26,120 nt of DNA from Fragilaria crotonensis (taxonomy: Eukaryota; Bacillariophyta; Fragilariophyceae; Fragilariales; Fragilariaceae). Under the pieces are notes generated by a model. That model worked only from the letters and a program-made list of their open reading frames with translations, was not told where the DNA came from and did not search any database. Below, one piece after another: positions 1-10,304 of the stretch; the first letter of the stretch is position 1; each line of letters starts with the position of its first letter. A program made the translations under genes and the position numbers. The stretch covers positions 1-26,120 of the forward strand of contig JAKSYS010000777.1 in NCBI GenBank assembly GCA_022925895.1, read 5' to 3'.

Positions 1-427
1 CCCTAACCCCTAACCCCTAACCCCTAACCCCTAACCCTAACCCCTAACCCCTAACCCCTAACCCCTAACCCCTAACCCTAACCCCTAACCCCTAACCCCT
101 AACCCCTAACCCCTAACCCCTAACCCTCAACCCTAACCCCTAACCCTAACCCCTAACCCTAACCCCCAACCCCCCTAACCCCTAACCCCTAACCCCTAAC
201 CCTAACCCCTAACTCCCTAACCCCTAACCCTAACCCCTAACTCCCTAACCCCTAACCCCTAACCCCTAACCCCTAACCCTAACCCCTAACCCCTAACCCC
301 TAACCCTAACCCCTAACCCTAACCCTAACCCTAACCCTAACCCCTAACCCCTAACCCCTAACCCCTAACCCCTAACCCCTAACCCCTAACCCTAACCCCT
401 AACCCCTAACCCCCTAACCCTAACCCC
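1..427. repeat. Telomere, C-rich strand: mixed CCCTAA / CCCCTAA
   Basis: A continuous array of C(3-4)TAA units runs from base 1 to about 427, so the window starts at a left chromosome end. The 7-base CCCCTAA unit dominates, with 6-base CCCTAA units scattered through it and rare variants (CCCTCAA, CTCCCTAA, CCCCAA, a run of six C). On the G strand this is TTAGGG(G). The array stops sharply and passes into an ACGA-rich minisatellite. Mixed units could reflect telomerase slippage in the G run or homopolymer error in the reads. Confidence 0.97.
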
Positions 428-720
428 AACATTACGACAATACAACAATACAACAATACAACGATACGACATTAGCACGGTACAATATTACGACGATACG
501 ACATTAGCACGGTACAACATTACGACGATACGACAATACGACGATACGACATTAGCACGGTACAACATTACGACGATACGACAATACGACGATACGACAT
601 TAGCACGGTACGACGTTAGCACGGTACGACGTTAGCACGGTACGACGTTAGCACGGTACTACATTAGCACGGTACAACGATAACATTCAACGGTACGACA
701 TTAGCACGGTATGACATGAC
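428..720. repeat. Subtelomeric minisatellite (ACGATACGAC / TTAGCACGGTAC units)
   Basis: Short degenerate units directly follow the telomere. ACGATACGACA and ACATTAGCACGGTAC blocks alternate from 440 to 600, then a 16-base unit (GTTAGCACGGTACGAC) repeats about three times to 655, then weaker copies continue to about 715. Open frames across it are a by-product of repetition and are not called as genes. Confidence 0.85.
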
Positions 721-914
721 TTCAACGGTAAAATGTATAAACGATACGGCATCACTACAGTGCGGACACCACATGGCCACGGCATCAGATTCGTTCGACA
801 TCTGATCGGCACATGGTCACGACCACATGTCGTCACAACGTCGTCAACGGTACGATTACGTCGCCATTGAAGCGTCGCAATCGACACGTCGCCATCGACA
901 ACGTTGCAATCATC

Positions 915-998
915 GTTCGACGTTGAACGACATCGAAGATGAATTGTTGTGTGTGTCGTTCGACGTTGAACGACATCGAAGATGAATTGTTGTGTGTG
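915..998. repeat. Direct tandem duplication, about 43 bp unit
   Basis: The segment beginning TCGTTCGACGTTGAACGACA and ending in GAATTGTTGTGTGTG occurs twice, back to back. Each copy contains an inverted pair (GTTCGACGTTGAAC). No gene is apparent here. Confidence 0.7.
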
Positions 999-1072
999 TA
1001 ATGAAATCTTCACAGTACAAACCTACGTGGAATTTTACGTAGAATATTTCTTGTGTGATAATGGTTGACGCT

Positions 1073-1380
1073 ATCGTAGGCACACGTAGACTCTCAGTAT
1101 GGTACATACATCGTAGGCACACGTAGACTCTCAGTATGGTACATACATCGTAGAGACACATAGACTCTCAGTATGGTACATTCATCGTAGAGACACGTAG
1201 ACTCTCGGTATGGTACATACATAAAAGGTTTGCGCTGTCGTAGGCACACGTAGACTCTCGGTATGGTACATACATTGTAGAGACACGTAGACTCTCAGTA
1301 TTGTACAGACATCGTAGAGACACGTAGACTGTCACTATGGTACATACATCGTAGAGACACGTAGTCTCAGTACAGTACAT
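1073..1380. repeat. 37-bp subtelomeric minisatellite, about 8-9 copies
   Basis: A 37-base unit starting ATCGTAGRSACACGTAGACT and ending GGTACATAC repeats at 1073, 1110, 1147 and 1184. After a short insertion (ATAAAAGGTTTGCGC) it resumes from about 1237 to 1380 with drift. The regular period with point changes is typical of subtelomeric satellite DNA. Confidence 0.85.
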
Positions 1381-1397
1381 AAATGGTTGACGTATAG

Positions 1398-1460
1398 GAA
1401 CGTTCGTGCGAATACCGCACGAATTATGTACGTTGTAGATCGTACGAACGTTCGTGCGAA
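1398..1460. repeat. GAACGTTCGTGCGAA repeated, with an inverted copy between
   Basis: GAACGTTCGTGCGAA is present at 1398-1412 and 1446-1460. Between them, CGCACGAA (1416-1423) pairs with TTCGTGCG at 1403-1410, giving an 8-bp stem with a 5-base loop. It could be a protein site or a repeat edge; no function can be read from it. Confidence 0.5.
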
Positions 1461-1949
1461 ATATACTTGGGAATGGCTGTACAAGTACTTCCCTGAATGT
1501 ATACGTATGCGACGAAATCTACACATGAAAAGAAGATGTGTTACATTGTTTATACAAACGGGATAGCTAAGTAAATGTTTTCACTGATTCGTCATTCTTC
1601 GAATGTAACATATGAAGTTGTTAAGTAAATTAATGTGTTAACCATTTCTTATCATTTAAGTAATAATTATACTTAAGACGAAATGCTTCTAACTGATTCT
1701 ACACTCTTCCGAATTGATAGATAAAGATGTTGAGTTGGAGTTTCTGTGTCTTGTGGGACTTTATTTTCAGAAACAGTCATCGTTAATTAATTCGTATACA
1801 TAGAACTCCAAACGTGTAAATTGTTGCTTTGTGCGAATTCGACTCCCTATGGCTTTGGTATAATGCAATCGGTGCACAGCAGTTGTGTTGCACTTTGCAA
1901 AACTGATTGACATTGTCAACCGTAAGAGACAGAGCATTCTCATTCTGAT
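1461..1949. other. AT-rich interval without a recognisable gene
   Basis: This is mostly AT-rich DNA between the minisatellites and the palindromic sites. Three TAAGTAA motifs lie at about 1567-1665. No long frame, RNA gene or repeat array was seen. If the dioxygenase gene travels in a mobile element, that element's left edge would lie here or just beyond, but no terminus could be identified. Confidence 0.5.
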
Positions 1950-2319
1950 CTACCATTTGGTAGCGTTTGAGTCCCCTGCCTTCTGACTTGTCTACCATTT
2001 GGTAGCGTCAGTTTCGCAGACATTCAAACACCGACAAAGCACTTGTGCCGGCTGAGGACAAAAACATTCCGTCTACCATTTGGTAGCGTTTGAATTTGTA
2101 TCAAGCCATTCGGAGATCAGCGTCTGTTCAGCATTACTTACTCATTCTGGCAACTGCCACAAGCGAAATTGTAGTAGCTGTGGTTCGGTGACACCGTTGG
2201 CCACGCGGAAGCATTGCTCACCATTTGGTGGTATTGTGCTGGTCGTTACGGACACTGATTGGTTTCGAACTCCGTTGAAGATTGAAACCTCGACAGCTTC
2301 CTGACTCACCATTCGGTGG
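1950..2319. promoter_or_regulatory. Cluster of palindromic CTACCATTTGGTAG sites upstream of the dioxygenase-like gene
   Basis: Exact CTACCATTTGGTAG cores lie at 1950-1963, 1992-2005 and 2073-2086. Degenerate cores with CACCA arms lie at about 2219-2230 and 2308-2319. The arms CTACCA and TGGTAG are inverted around TT, so the site could bind a dimeric protein. Flanks alternate between two forms: GACTTGT-core-GCGTCAG and ATTCCGT-core-GCGTTTGA. The cluster ends about 140 bp before the ATG at 2460, which suggests a promoter or 5' region. The same two flank forms occur in the array at 11134-11614. Confidence 0.6.
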
Positions 2320-2459
2320 TTGGCCTGCTTACAGTGTTTTATCTTGAGACGGCCTGTTTCGAAGTGATAGCACGTCGCGACTTCCATTCGGTTGTCCGTG
2401 CAGCACTGCCAAGAAAGTTTGTAATAAATTTCTACGTGGAAACAAGTCTTTCTTTTCCT

Positions 2460-5400
2460 ATGTCGGAAACACACAAGAAAGGTAGCGCAACAGCGGGCCA
2501 AAAGGGAGCTGTCTGGAATAAGAGGACAAGAAGGGCATCATCGTCAACTCTTGGCTCGCGCGTTCGACAGCGAACATTTCCAAGTGAAACCGCTAGGCGC
2601 CTTATGGCGACCATGGCTTTGGATTGTGGCAACCCTCGTGCGTTGTTGAAGATGACTGGCGGGGTCGTCGGTCATGTTGATTCGCTTATGCCTAGATCTG
2701 ATTTTGTGGAATGCGATTCGGGTGACACCACCTTTCGTGACAACAAGGTTGGCGGTCGTCGCAAGACGGTCGAAGAAGCCGACAAATCCGACGAATCATG
2801 TACAACTGTTGGTGGTGAAGATGGGGATGAGAATGAACAAACCATTGACAAGCAATCGAAGAAGAAGAAGCGGAAAAAGTCCTTATGCTGCTTTTCTATT
2901 CCTTCGAAGCCGCAAATGGCACGTACATTCTCGAAGTGTATTCCAAAGCAGGATGTTGCGGAGTTTGAACGTCTTTTCAACTCCTTCCAAAGCCAAATGT
3001 CATGTCCGCCTGGGTGTGACAATCGTCGCGTCGACGTTAACGCATTGATCATCAAGACTCGGGTTGTCACCATTATTTGGGCACTTCAGCGGCTGTATGG
3101 TGTTGACAACGTTGTTTGCCAGAGATGCGTGGAAATGTGTGGAGAGCGCGTCGACGGTAAAGTTTTGTATAAGCAACACTTCGTAGAGATAGTTGCCATG
3201 GACGCTGTTTTGGCACGAACTCTGAGTCCCCCACGTGCTGTCACTGGAACAGAGACTGTTGACACTCCTGTCAGGTTCCTTGCTCAACGAAAAGAAATGT
3301 TGGATCCGAAATATGATCAATTGTTCCGCGCGTTTGTCGTCGTTGTCCCCGACGGCGCAACGTACTACTGCCACCGCGAGAGGCGGCGTGCCTGCATTGG
3401 TGTTGCCAACGCACTCATTCCGATGGACACGTCGTGGTTGAGAGTGAAACGAAATGGGAATCGCGGCGACCAATTCGCTCTTGGAGGCTACGTCTTGCGA
3501 CTTTGGGATGGGCAACCTTACTGGAAGTTTAAAATTCGCCGTGGAGAATCAAATTTCCAGCTGCGACCAATCCCAAGGAATCCGGCGGAGCGTCTCTCGT
3601 GGAATGTCAAACGGTCCAATTTGAAAGTCTTGTGTGCGTACCAGATGGCTGATGAAGTGGGACCAGCTATGCCCCCAGATTTTGTGGACGGGAAACAGCT
3701 TCAACATTGGCCGTCGTTGAGGCGCGCTTACCGAGCGGCTATCAACAACTCCCCTTCATCGAGGCGCGGTTGTAGGCACTACGCCCAATCACATCTTCAC
3801 CGCCGTATCGATCCGATGAAAACACTGGTCATCGACCCGAAAGAGGGAGATGTGGACCTCCGCATCGCGATTCAGGTTAAGCGTGCAGGTGACGAGAAAA
3901 AATTGGATTCTAGAAACGGACCCAAGCGTGATCGACTTGCACTTTCTCGTGAGTCGGTTGTGCAAATCCGCTACTTGCTGGACTTGGGAAGCGGAGCCCC
4001 GAAATTGGTTTCCGAAGTTTGGGAACACGCGAGCACTGCTACAAAATGGAATCGCCAGTCTGCTCGGCGTGGACTGGGTGATATGGGATCCATGCATCCC
4101 ATTGGAACACGCATTATGAAGGACAACAAGACTCGCGAGAGATACAAGACATCCCGTGGAACTCTCCAACAAGAAGCGTTGCGTAAGGCAGTTGTTGCGT
4201 CCGCTCGGCTGGCGGCTGTAACCATCCCTACTGTCCTGCGGATCATACAGGATGTTGAAGAGGATGGTGACCTTGACCCTCCCGAAGGTGGAATGAATGG
4301 TGATGGAGGGTGTCTGCGTGTGTCGTTCACGATGGATGTGAGCGTTGACCTTGCGAATGCTTCCCATTTCGATGTGAATGATGCGACACAAGGGTTCAGC
4401 ATATGGACCGAAGACGAACCTGGCACAACAAAGGAATGGTACTTCGTCTTGCCGAATGTATACGGGAGGAGGAGCCCCAGTGTGGACGGAAAACCCGGTG
4501 ACATTTATCATGGGGTTGCCATCAAGCTGACGCATGGTGTCCTAATTGGGTGGGATGGTCGCGTCATACGGCACTGTACGTCCGTAATGGATCGTGGAGC
4601 CCAGCAAATCACGTGTACGGTTCGTTTTTTGCGGCGAAGACTTCCGTCGTGGCGTACGGTGCGCGAATGGCTTTTGTGCGCGAAGCGTTGAGGAGAGTCC
4701 ATGCAAAGCAGGACCGAAGACGGGATCGACAAAGAACTGCTACCGGCGAATCTGTGGGAAAGGCTGTGACATGTGTTGGTGCGGGTGGTGAAGGACTTGG
4801 AGATGTTTTCGGTGCCCCGATTCCAAAGAAGAGTAAACAGGATGATATGACGATGGATCGTGGTTCTGCAGATGAGAGGTCAGTTGATGGTGAGGAATCT
4901 TGGAGTGACTACACTTACGCTAGTGGCGGCAGCGATTCCACTGGTGGTAAAGACGTTGGCTTCGTTTTGGAAAGGGATCCATTTGTTGAACGCGTGGAAG
5001 ACGATTTGAAGGAAACGAAGGCTGGTGATGTTGTTGCGGTTGGTAGGGAGTCGGCGTGTCCAGTTGCACAGGATACCGGTCCGTTAACGTGTGGTTTCCC
5101 TCGTGAGGTGTCGGTGCCTGGCAGCTGTGATCGCGCACCAATTGATCTCGTAGAATGTGACGACGAGATCGGCGGTTACCTGGATTGCGTGGCGCAGTGC
5201 CCTGGTGATGTCGCATCACGTGATACGGCTCCGAATTTCGAGGAAAATTCTGATCGACGTAGAAAAATCCGTTCTAGGGAACAACACTCGAGTTCCAGTG
5301 TGGCTGCTGGTTTCATCGGCGATTATGTTGATGGTGAACAACGAACAAGCGGTTGGGAATTGCATCGGAGGTGTCAGAACTTTTTGTCGAGAGAAGTTGA

Positions 5401-5959
5401 GGTATGCGGCACTCGAAACGCACGTTGTGAACACGGATGCGGTGGTCGGCAGCCGAATCGGAGCGGTGGCTATGAGGTGCCTGACTTTGGTGGCAGGGGC
5501 CAGGATGACAACCGACGGACTCCTTGCCGCGGTCGTGATCCTGGTTCGTGGCTAGGTGAACGGAAGCGCCCGCGTGGTGGGTTTTGGTGTGACACACGAG
5601 TTCGTGGCGAGCATTGTGACTTGGGACGAATCAATGGTGTGCCTGACTGGGAGCCTCGTGGACGTGGCGGGCACTGGGAACATCATCACGGAGAAGACTG
5701 CGTCGATGATCGTTGGTCTGGCATTCCTCTTGCCGGATCACACCGGCAAGAGGTTCGTGGGAACCACCAGTGGCACCCCCGACGCGATGGACTGGTATTA
5801 CCCCGCGGAGATCATTGTCATGATTTGCCGTCGGGTGGACGGAATCGTGGTGATTCGTCGTATAGGGGGGAAACACGAGGACGTGAATCATGCCTGATGA
5901 GGAATGATGGAAGGACGCCTGACGTAGATCAGCAACCTGCCAAATGTTTTCGGAAGTGA
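2460..5959 (+). pseudogene. 2OG-Fe(II) dioxygenase-like protein, possibly TET/JBP-type, with a -1 frame change near 4575-4631
   Basis: The start is the first ATG of the frame, at 2460; the longer open frame uses GTG. Frame one runs to a stop at 4689-4691 (743 codons). The continuing frame is open from before 4550 to the stop at 5957-5959. Visible parts: an acidic and basic low-complexity head with a KKKKRKK run near residues 134-140 (nuclear signal), a CQRCVEMCG cluster near 220-228, then a C-terminal core. The core has HFD at residues 636-638, WYFVLPN, then HGVLIGWDGRVIRHCTS with His at 705. An H-x-D plus a distal H inside a G-x-I-x-W-D-G strand is the metal-binding pattern of double-stranded beta-helix dioxygenases; assigning it to TET/JBP is inference. 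The second frame gives NHVYGSFFAAKTSVV, a plausible continuation, then an acidic stretch and a tail rich in RG, His and Trp. The gene may be broken by an indel, may frameshift, or may carry a sequencing error. Confidence 0.55.
4625..4631 (+). other. Slippery heptamer T TTT TTG in the frame of the first ORF
   Basis: In the frame used from 2460, codons here read CGT TTT TTG, giving the canonical X XXY YYZ arrangement. A -1 slip would enter exactly the frame that stays open to 5959. No strong downstream stem is obvious. The second frame looks more natural slightly upstream (NHVYGSF, about 4607-4627), which favours an earlier indel over programmed slippage. Confidence 0.3.
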
Positions 5960-6098
5960 AAGTGAAAGCGAAACGAAAACGCAGCGATAAGTCGTGAAAA
6001 TCATAAAACGAATTATTGTTACGCTGACTGGAGTTTTAAGACAAGGGAAATCAAGTACATAGAATCAATGAGGACACCAACTATCCATGTATCGGTGT

Positions 6099-7154
6099 TT
6101 ATAATGCTGTCTCCTGGGAGCTCAAGAATTGACAAAAAGATTCCTGGGTGGTGTAAATTCGTTCGATGTATTCCTGGAAGGTTCCCGGCATTTTTGAGCG
6201 GACAAAGTTGTGTGAAAGTAACCGTCGCAATCTTCCCTTCACGGGGCAGCTGTTGATTTCGTGCTTTGTAGCACCTGCTGCACCTTTGAAAACCCAGCAC
6301 TCACAGCATGCTCGCTTGTTCAAGTAATCCTTTTTAAAGGGACAAAGTTTGCGATCGTGTGTACTCACACCACATGCGTAACACATTTTCCATTGGAAAC
6401 ACACGTCTTTGTTCTCTGGCAGAGTCTTACTCCCAGTTCCTCGCAAGAGAGGTATTCCACGACATGTGGTTTTCCGACACACAAGACATGCCAATGACAG
6501 TTGGGTTAATACACGTCGCGAGGCACATTCGTTCGTTCGGGCGTGATGAATGCGGCTTGTGGCGTCTTTTTGGAGACTTGTCAATGGAATGTTGCGACAA
6601 AAGTGGCAGGCACCGCAATTGTGATCCATGGCTCTCCCAAACAAAGCTGACAAGATCTTGATTGCACATCCCCTTTGTCCTTGGGAGGTGTCAGATAACC
6701 AATCGCGAACTCCACTCGATGTCAGAACAGTTTTGAAGTTGGAATGGTCTTGTGAAGAAATAAAGTGCTCGTTCAAGAGCCGAGTGTAGCGGTGCTCGTC
6801 ATCCTTGGTTCGGTGATTGGACAATTTGTCGGGAACGGCAAATAACACTTGGCCGAAGGAGGTTCGCATGTAGCTTCGCAATCTACCGAAGGCTTGTACT
6901 ATCTGCATAGTATCGTACAGGTATCCTACGCAAACCAAATATCTGCAGGATGGATTTTCATTGCCAACCAAGCCCATGGTTGTCGATATGAGGATGTCTA
7001 ACTTTCCATTGCTCCATGCAGTGGCGATTCTTCCACTTCTTGGTGAGTAGAATCGGAGGAAACAAACTTGCATTTGTATGGGGTGGTGGTGGAAAGCTGC
7101 TCGAATAAAGTTATGCCATCCTTCTTCTCGGCAACAATAATGTGAGCAGCACAA
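6099..7154 (-). pseudogene. RecQ-like helicase, C-terminal lobe and Cys-rich tail
   Basis: From about 7045 downward the frame reads WSNGKLDILISTTMGLVGNE (motif V region) and then VQAFGRLRS (motif VI with its Arg finger). The first ~30 codons of the open frame are out of phase with the preceding helicase lobe and should be ignored. Beyond the ATPase come CGACHFC, CLVCRKTTC and a knuckle-like run MCYACG, H, C, then CCEC and HEINSCP. These probably bind zinc. The protein ends at the stop at 6099-6101, facing the + strand dioxygenase gene, whose stop is 140 bp away. Confidence 0.68.
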
Positions 7155-7807
7155 AGTGGACCTGATAGTCCTCCACTTGAGTCCATCTTTTTCTGTACGA
7201 ATCGGGCGGCGAGGTTTACGTACAGAGATGAAAAGGCCACCTTGATCTTGAACCCTTGCGGAAACTGACCCACAACATGATTCCCATGGATTACTTTAAG
7301 GTCGCTCATGTCATCGGTTTTGGACAAGCCGAGTTTCTTTGTAAATTTAGAAACCGCAAATGTTGGCATTGATCCACTTAACACGACGATGGGAATACCC
7401 AAACTTGGAAGTTTGGAATAAACCTTATATGTGTCGCGGAAACTTGTCTCAGAGAGGATGGTGTGGGCTTCATCTATTACAATTTTGTCGACAACATCCA
7501 CCCAAGACTTGAAAAGCTCCCCAGAGTAATGGAACAAATTGTTTAAGGCATCGAGGTTTAAGAACAGTAGGCTCGGGAGATTTTCTCTTCTCAGTTCTTC
7601 CGGCAAAACACCATCAGAAGTGATGTCTTGCCCCGTGAAAAGATGGATGTTGGCCTTGAGTCCATGCTTCTCGAAGGCTGCCGAACATGTGGCAAACTGA
7701 TATCCGGCCAGGAAGCGATATGGAGAAACATGGATGATGGTCTTGGAACTCTGGTTTGTAAGGAGGCGAGCAATAGTTGGGATTATATAGCATTCCGACT
7801 TCCTCAC
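6998..7807 (-). pseudogene. RecQ-like SF2 helicase, N-terminal ATPase lobe
   Basis: This frame begins within a split Walker A: the frame before it ends ALLAPGEE and this one begins RKSECYIIPTIARLL, so one base change would restore a G-x-GKS loop followed by the typical Y-x-x-P-x-x-A. Downstream are HVSPYRFLA (motif Ia region), VIDEAHTILSE (motif II, DEAH, bases 7463-7474) and VVLSGSMP (motif III position). The lobe then leads to the second lobe, where the frame changes again near 7020-7040. This segment shows the clearest homology in the element. The split at the ATP-binding loop means this copy is probably dead unless the break is a sequencing indel. Confidence 0.72.
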
Positions 7808-9440
7808 CTGGAGCTAGTAGAGCAATGCAATGTTGTGGTTTGGTGAAGGTTGTTCCATATCCGAACTCGACCAACTCTTTCTGCTGTAGTGACAAGTAAT
7901 TGTTGTTACTGTTGCTTGCTGATGCAGACATCGGATAGCGAAGACGCATTGCCGCACGCAGGTCAGCCAAGGAAAGTGTTGCCGGGGATCGCGAGGTTTG
8001 ATGTGATGTATCACCTATTGCAAAATGATATGCGCTGAAGTGTGTCTCCTCAGAACCTACTTGCTGGCTGGAGTAGGTCATCGAGTGCGTCAAGGAAGAA
8101 TGACCCATTTTTGAAGCTCCAATGGTGCTTGAGGAAAGGAAGTGATTGGGTTGGCCACCGGTCACAAAGTTGGAGACGCCAGCCCAAAAGTGCCGGACCT
8201 GTGTCATGTTTGGGACGGCGGATAAAGAAAAGAGATCTCGAATGATGTGTGATGGCCTGACATCAGAACGGTTGTTCCTTGTGGGGAAAATCAATCTGGG
8301 AGCATTGGAACAGCTGGGAAAGAAGCTTCCTTTTGTTTGGACAAGAGATCGAAACAATAAGAAGTAACGAGTAATGATGGGGGGTAACTTGCGTTCAATT
8401 TCCTTACAAGTGCGTTGTGACATGGCATTGAAGCCTTTCAAGGAAGAAAGTGTGTAGTAGATTGTATTGTTGGTGAACAAGCAGTGAAACATGGTTGGAT
8501 CACGCAACTCATTCAACCTTGCAGAGCCACCACCAAAACCATGAAATGCCATCTCCAACAGTGCTGTCAAATGGTCAAAATGATCCAGAGGAAAAACAGA
8601 ATCGGGCTTCCAAACGGGACATATATCTGCAAGGAAAAGGTCGCCGGTGTCGTCATCGACAACAACTTTTATGTTGCTCAGAACATCAACTACTGGCTCC
8701 CACCAGCTCCCGACCGCCAAGTTTGATACTGCCACATTCATCAAACACACCGTCTGCGGTACAATTTGTGACCAGTCATCAAACCGAAAAGAAAACTGAT
8801 CCACCGTGATGTTTCCTATTTCATCAATTGTTGTCTTCCTCCTTTTGGGAAGTCGGCGGTGCATTTCACGAATTTGTCGAAGCATCGGAGATAGAAAATG
8901 GAGAACATGCGATTTTCTTACAGCCATGATAAGAGCGGGACCGTGTAATGTGAAAGCGTCTTCCAAAAACGAACATATAACGGAACAAATGGCGGCTTTC
9001 AAAACTGATGCAACCTTTGCAATTACGGAAGAAATGGTGTCACAAGAGATCATTTTGATTTTGGAATCTTTCTTTTCAACGCGGAATCCCGTCATCAAAC
9101 AGAACTCAACTGCCAGGGGATGATGTTGCACGGAAGGTGGGATTTCAAGCATCAAATCCTTCAAGAAGTATGCAATTGAAAATCCGTCTCGGAAGTCAAA
9201 TGATTTGGCGGCAAAGAGACCACGTCGGTATGCAAATGATAAAAGCTTCTTGAGTTCAAAAAGTAAAGTAGATGGATCGTGTTGCATGGTGTAAGTCCAG
9301 CGTTGCGATACGTCTTCAACTTCATTGCCTTCAAATGTTTGCAACGCAGCACGGAGATTACCCGGCACCATCTTTATATTTTCTGAGCATAATTCAGAAG
9401 CCAAACTTCGGCAAGTTGGTGAAGTTTCACCAGAAAGGAC
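7808..9440 (-). pseudogene. Middle segment with a tyrosine-recombinase-like motif, leading into the helicase
   Basis: The frame is open from 9440 (after a stop at 9441-9443) down to the helicase start and has no upstream ATG, so it reads as an interior part of a longer protein. Most of it (about residues 1-360) is unrecognised alpha/beta sequence with LYTLSSLKG-like stretches. At about 8176-8208 it encodes TQVRHFWAG, and 30 residues later (8071-8109) MGHSSLTHSMTYS. R-H followed by G-H-S and a Tyr nine residues after the His copies the box I / box II layout of tyrosine recombinases. The usual His three residues before the Arg is absent. A Ser/Asn-rich linker follows, then QHCIALLAPG, the approach to a Walker A loop. 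Confidence 0.5.
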
Positions 9441-10304
9441 TCAGTCGCCGGATTTGGCGGTGAATGAATGGAGATAAAGTCAGTTTTGACTTTTCAACAA
9501 ACTGCCTGACACCGCCACAACGTGAAATAAGTGGAGTGAACATATGAGTGTACGTATCATCGTGCTTCTCCCTTGTGGAAGGAAAGGTAGAATTGCAGCT
9601 CTTGCCTCATTATAATCAAATTGTTGCTTGATCCTGGATGGTTCGGCACCCTGAAAAAATGATGTGACCTGTGATTGCGATACATATCTACCACATGAGA
9701 GCTTGATAAGATCAGCTTTCTGAAGTCTTGTTCCATTGCATCCCCATGTTTGGCAGTGACGATCAGCATTGGCCTTCCTCAAAAATGAAGGTCCGCATAT
9801 GCAGGAATAGCCAGAATAGGTATTTTTGTCCATTCGGAATTGTTCAATGCTTCCGGATGCCTTTGCTATGTTGAGTTGCATGTTATATCCATGAAGAAGA
9901 GATCGGACGGTTGTGATTCTGCTATCCATGCCATGTTTCTTGAGGTGGTTGCGAATGGATCGCTCATCCAATTTGATTGCTACATGTTTTTCACATTTGC
10001 GACAGCAGAGACCGAATGGGGAGAAGGTGAAGAGTGATTCTGGAATTGACTCGAGAGGGGAGTCAATCAAGTCGGATGTTGTTTTCCGTGTTTCGAATGC
10101 TTCTAATGAAAGCTGTTGTTGTTGGACAATGGATTCGGACACAAACGAAACCTCCGCTTTTCTTTTCAAAGAGGTGGAGCAAAGCATGGTGAAGATGGGA
10201 TGTATATGTGAGGGAGTGAACGAAAATGTGGCGCCACATGGAATTTCAAATGCTTTCGATGTACTGAAGTCTACGGCAGGAACTCCGTTGCTCACGATGC
10301 ACAT
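9427..10304 (-). pseudogene. Zinc-finger head of the helicase element (copy 1)
   Basis: ATG at 10302-10304 opens a 274-codon frame to 9480. About residues 100-125 hold CCRKCEK with an H-x3-H-like end (IRNHLKKHG), resembling the F9/orsellinic-cluster type finger domain found on some helicase proteins. A second finger reads CICG, then N-x2-RHC and GC. The segment from DERSI to LPFLP matches copy 2 at 12078-12614 very closely, so both derive from a real protein. Near 9575 the natural frame changes: the paralogue continues as TYTHMFTPL, and the same peptide occurs here in another frame that runs to a stop at 9427-9429. The two fingers probably bind DNA, perhaps the iterons just upstream; that is inference. 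Confidence 0.6.

Noticed and set aside
687-1526. Minus-strand ORFs in the subtelomere
   Set aside because: They are products of minisatellite periodicity, with internally repetitive peptides.
5157-5897. A second, hydrophobic protein overlapping the C-terminal part of the dioxygenase-like gene
   Set aside because: The frame is split by a stop at 5553-5555, while the overlapping frame is open for 470 codons and carries RG repeats; it is the better coding choice.
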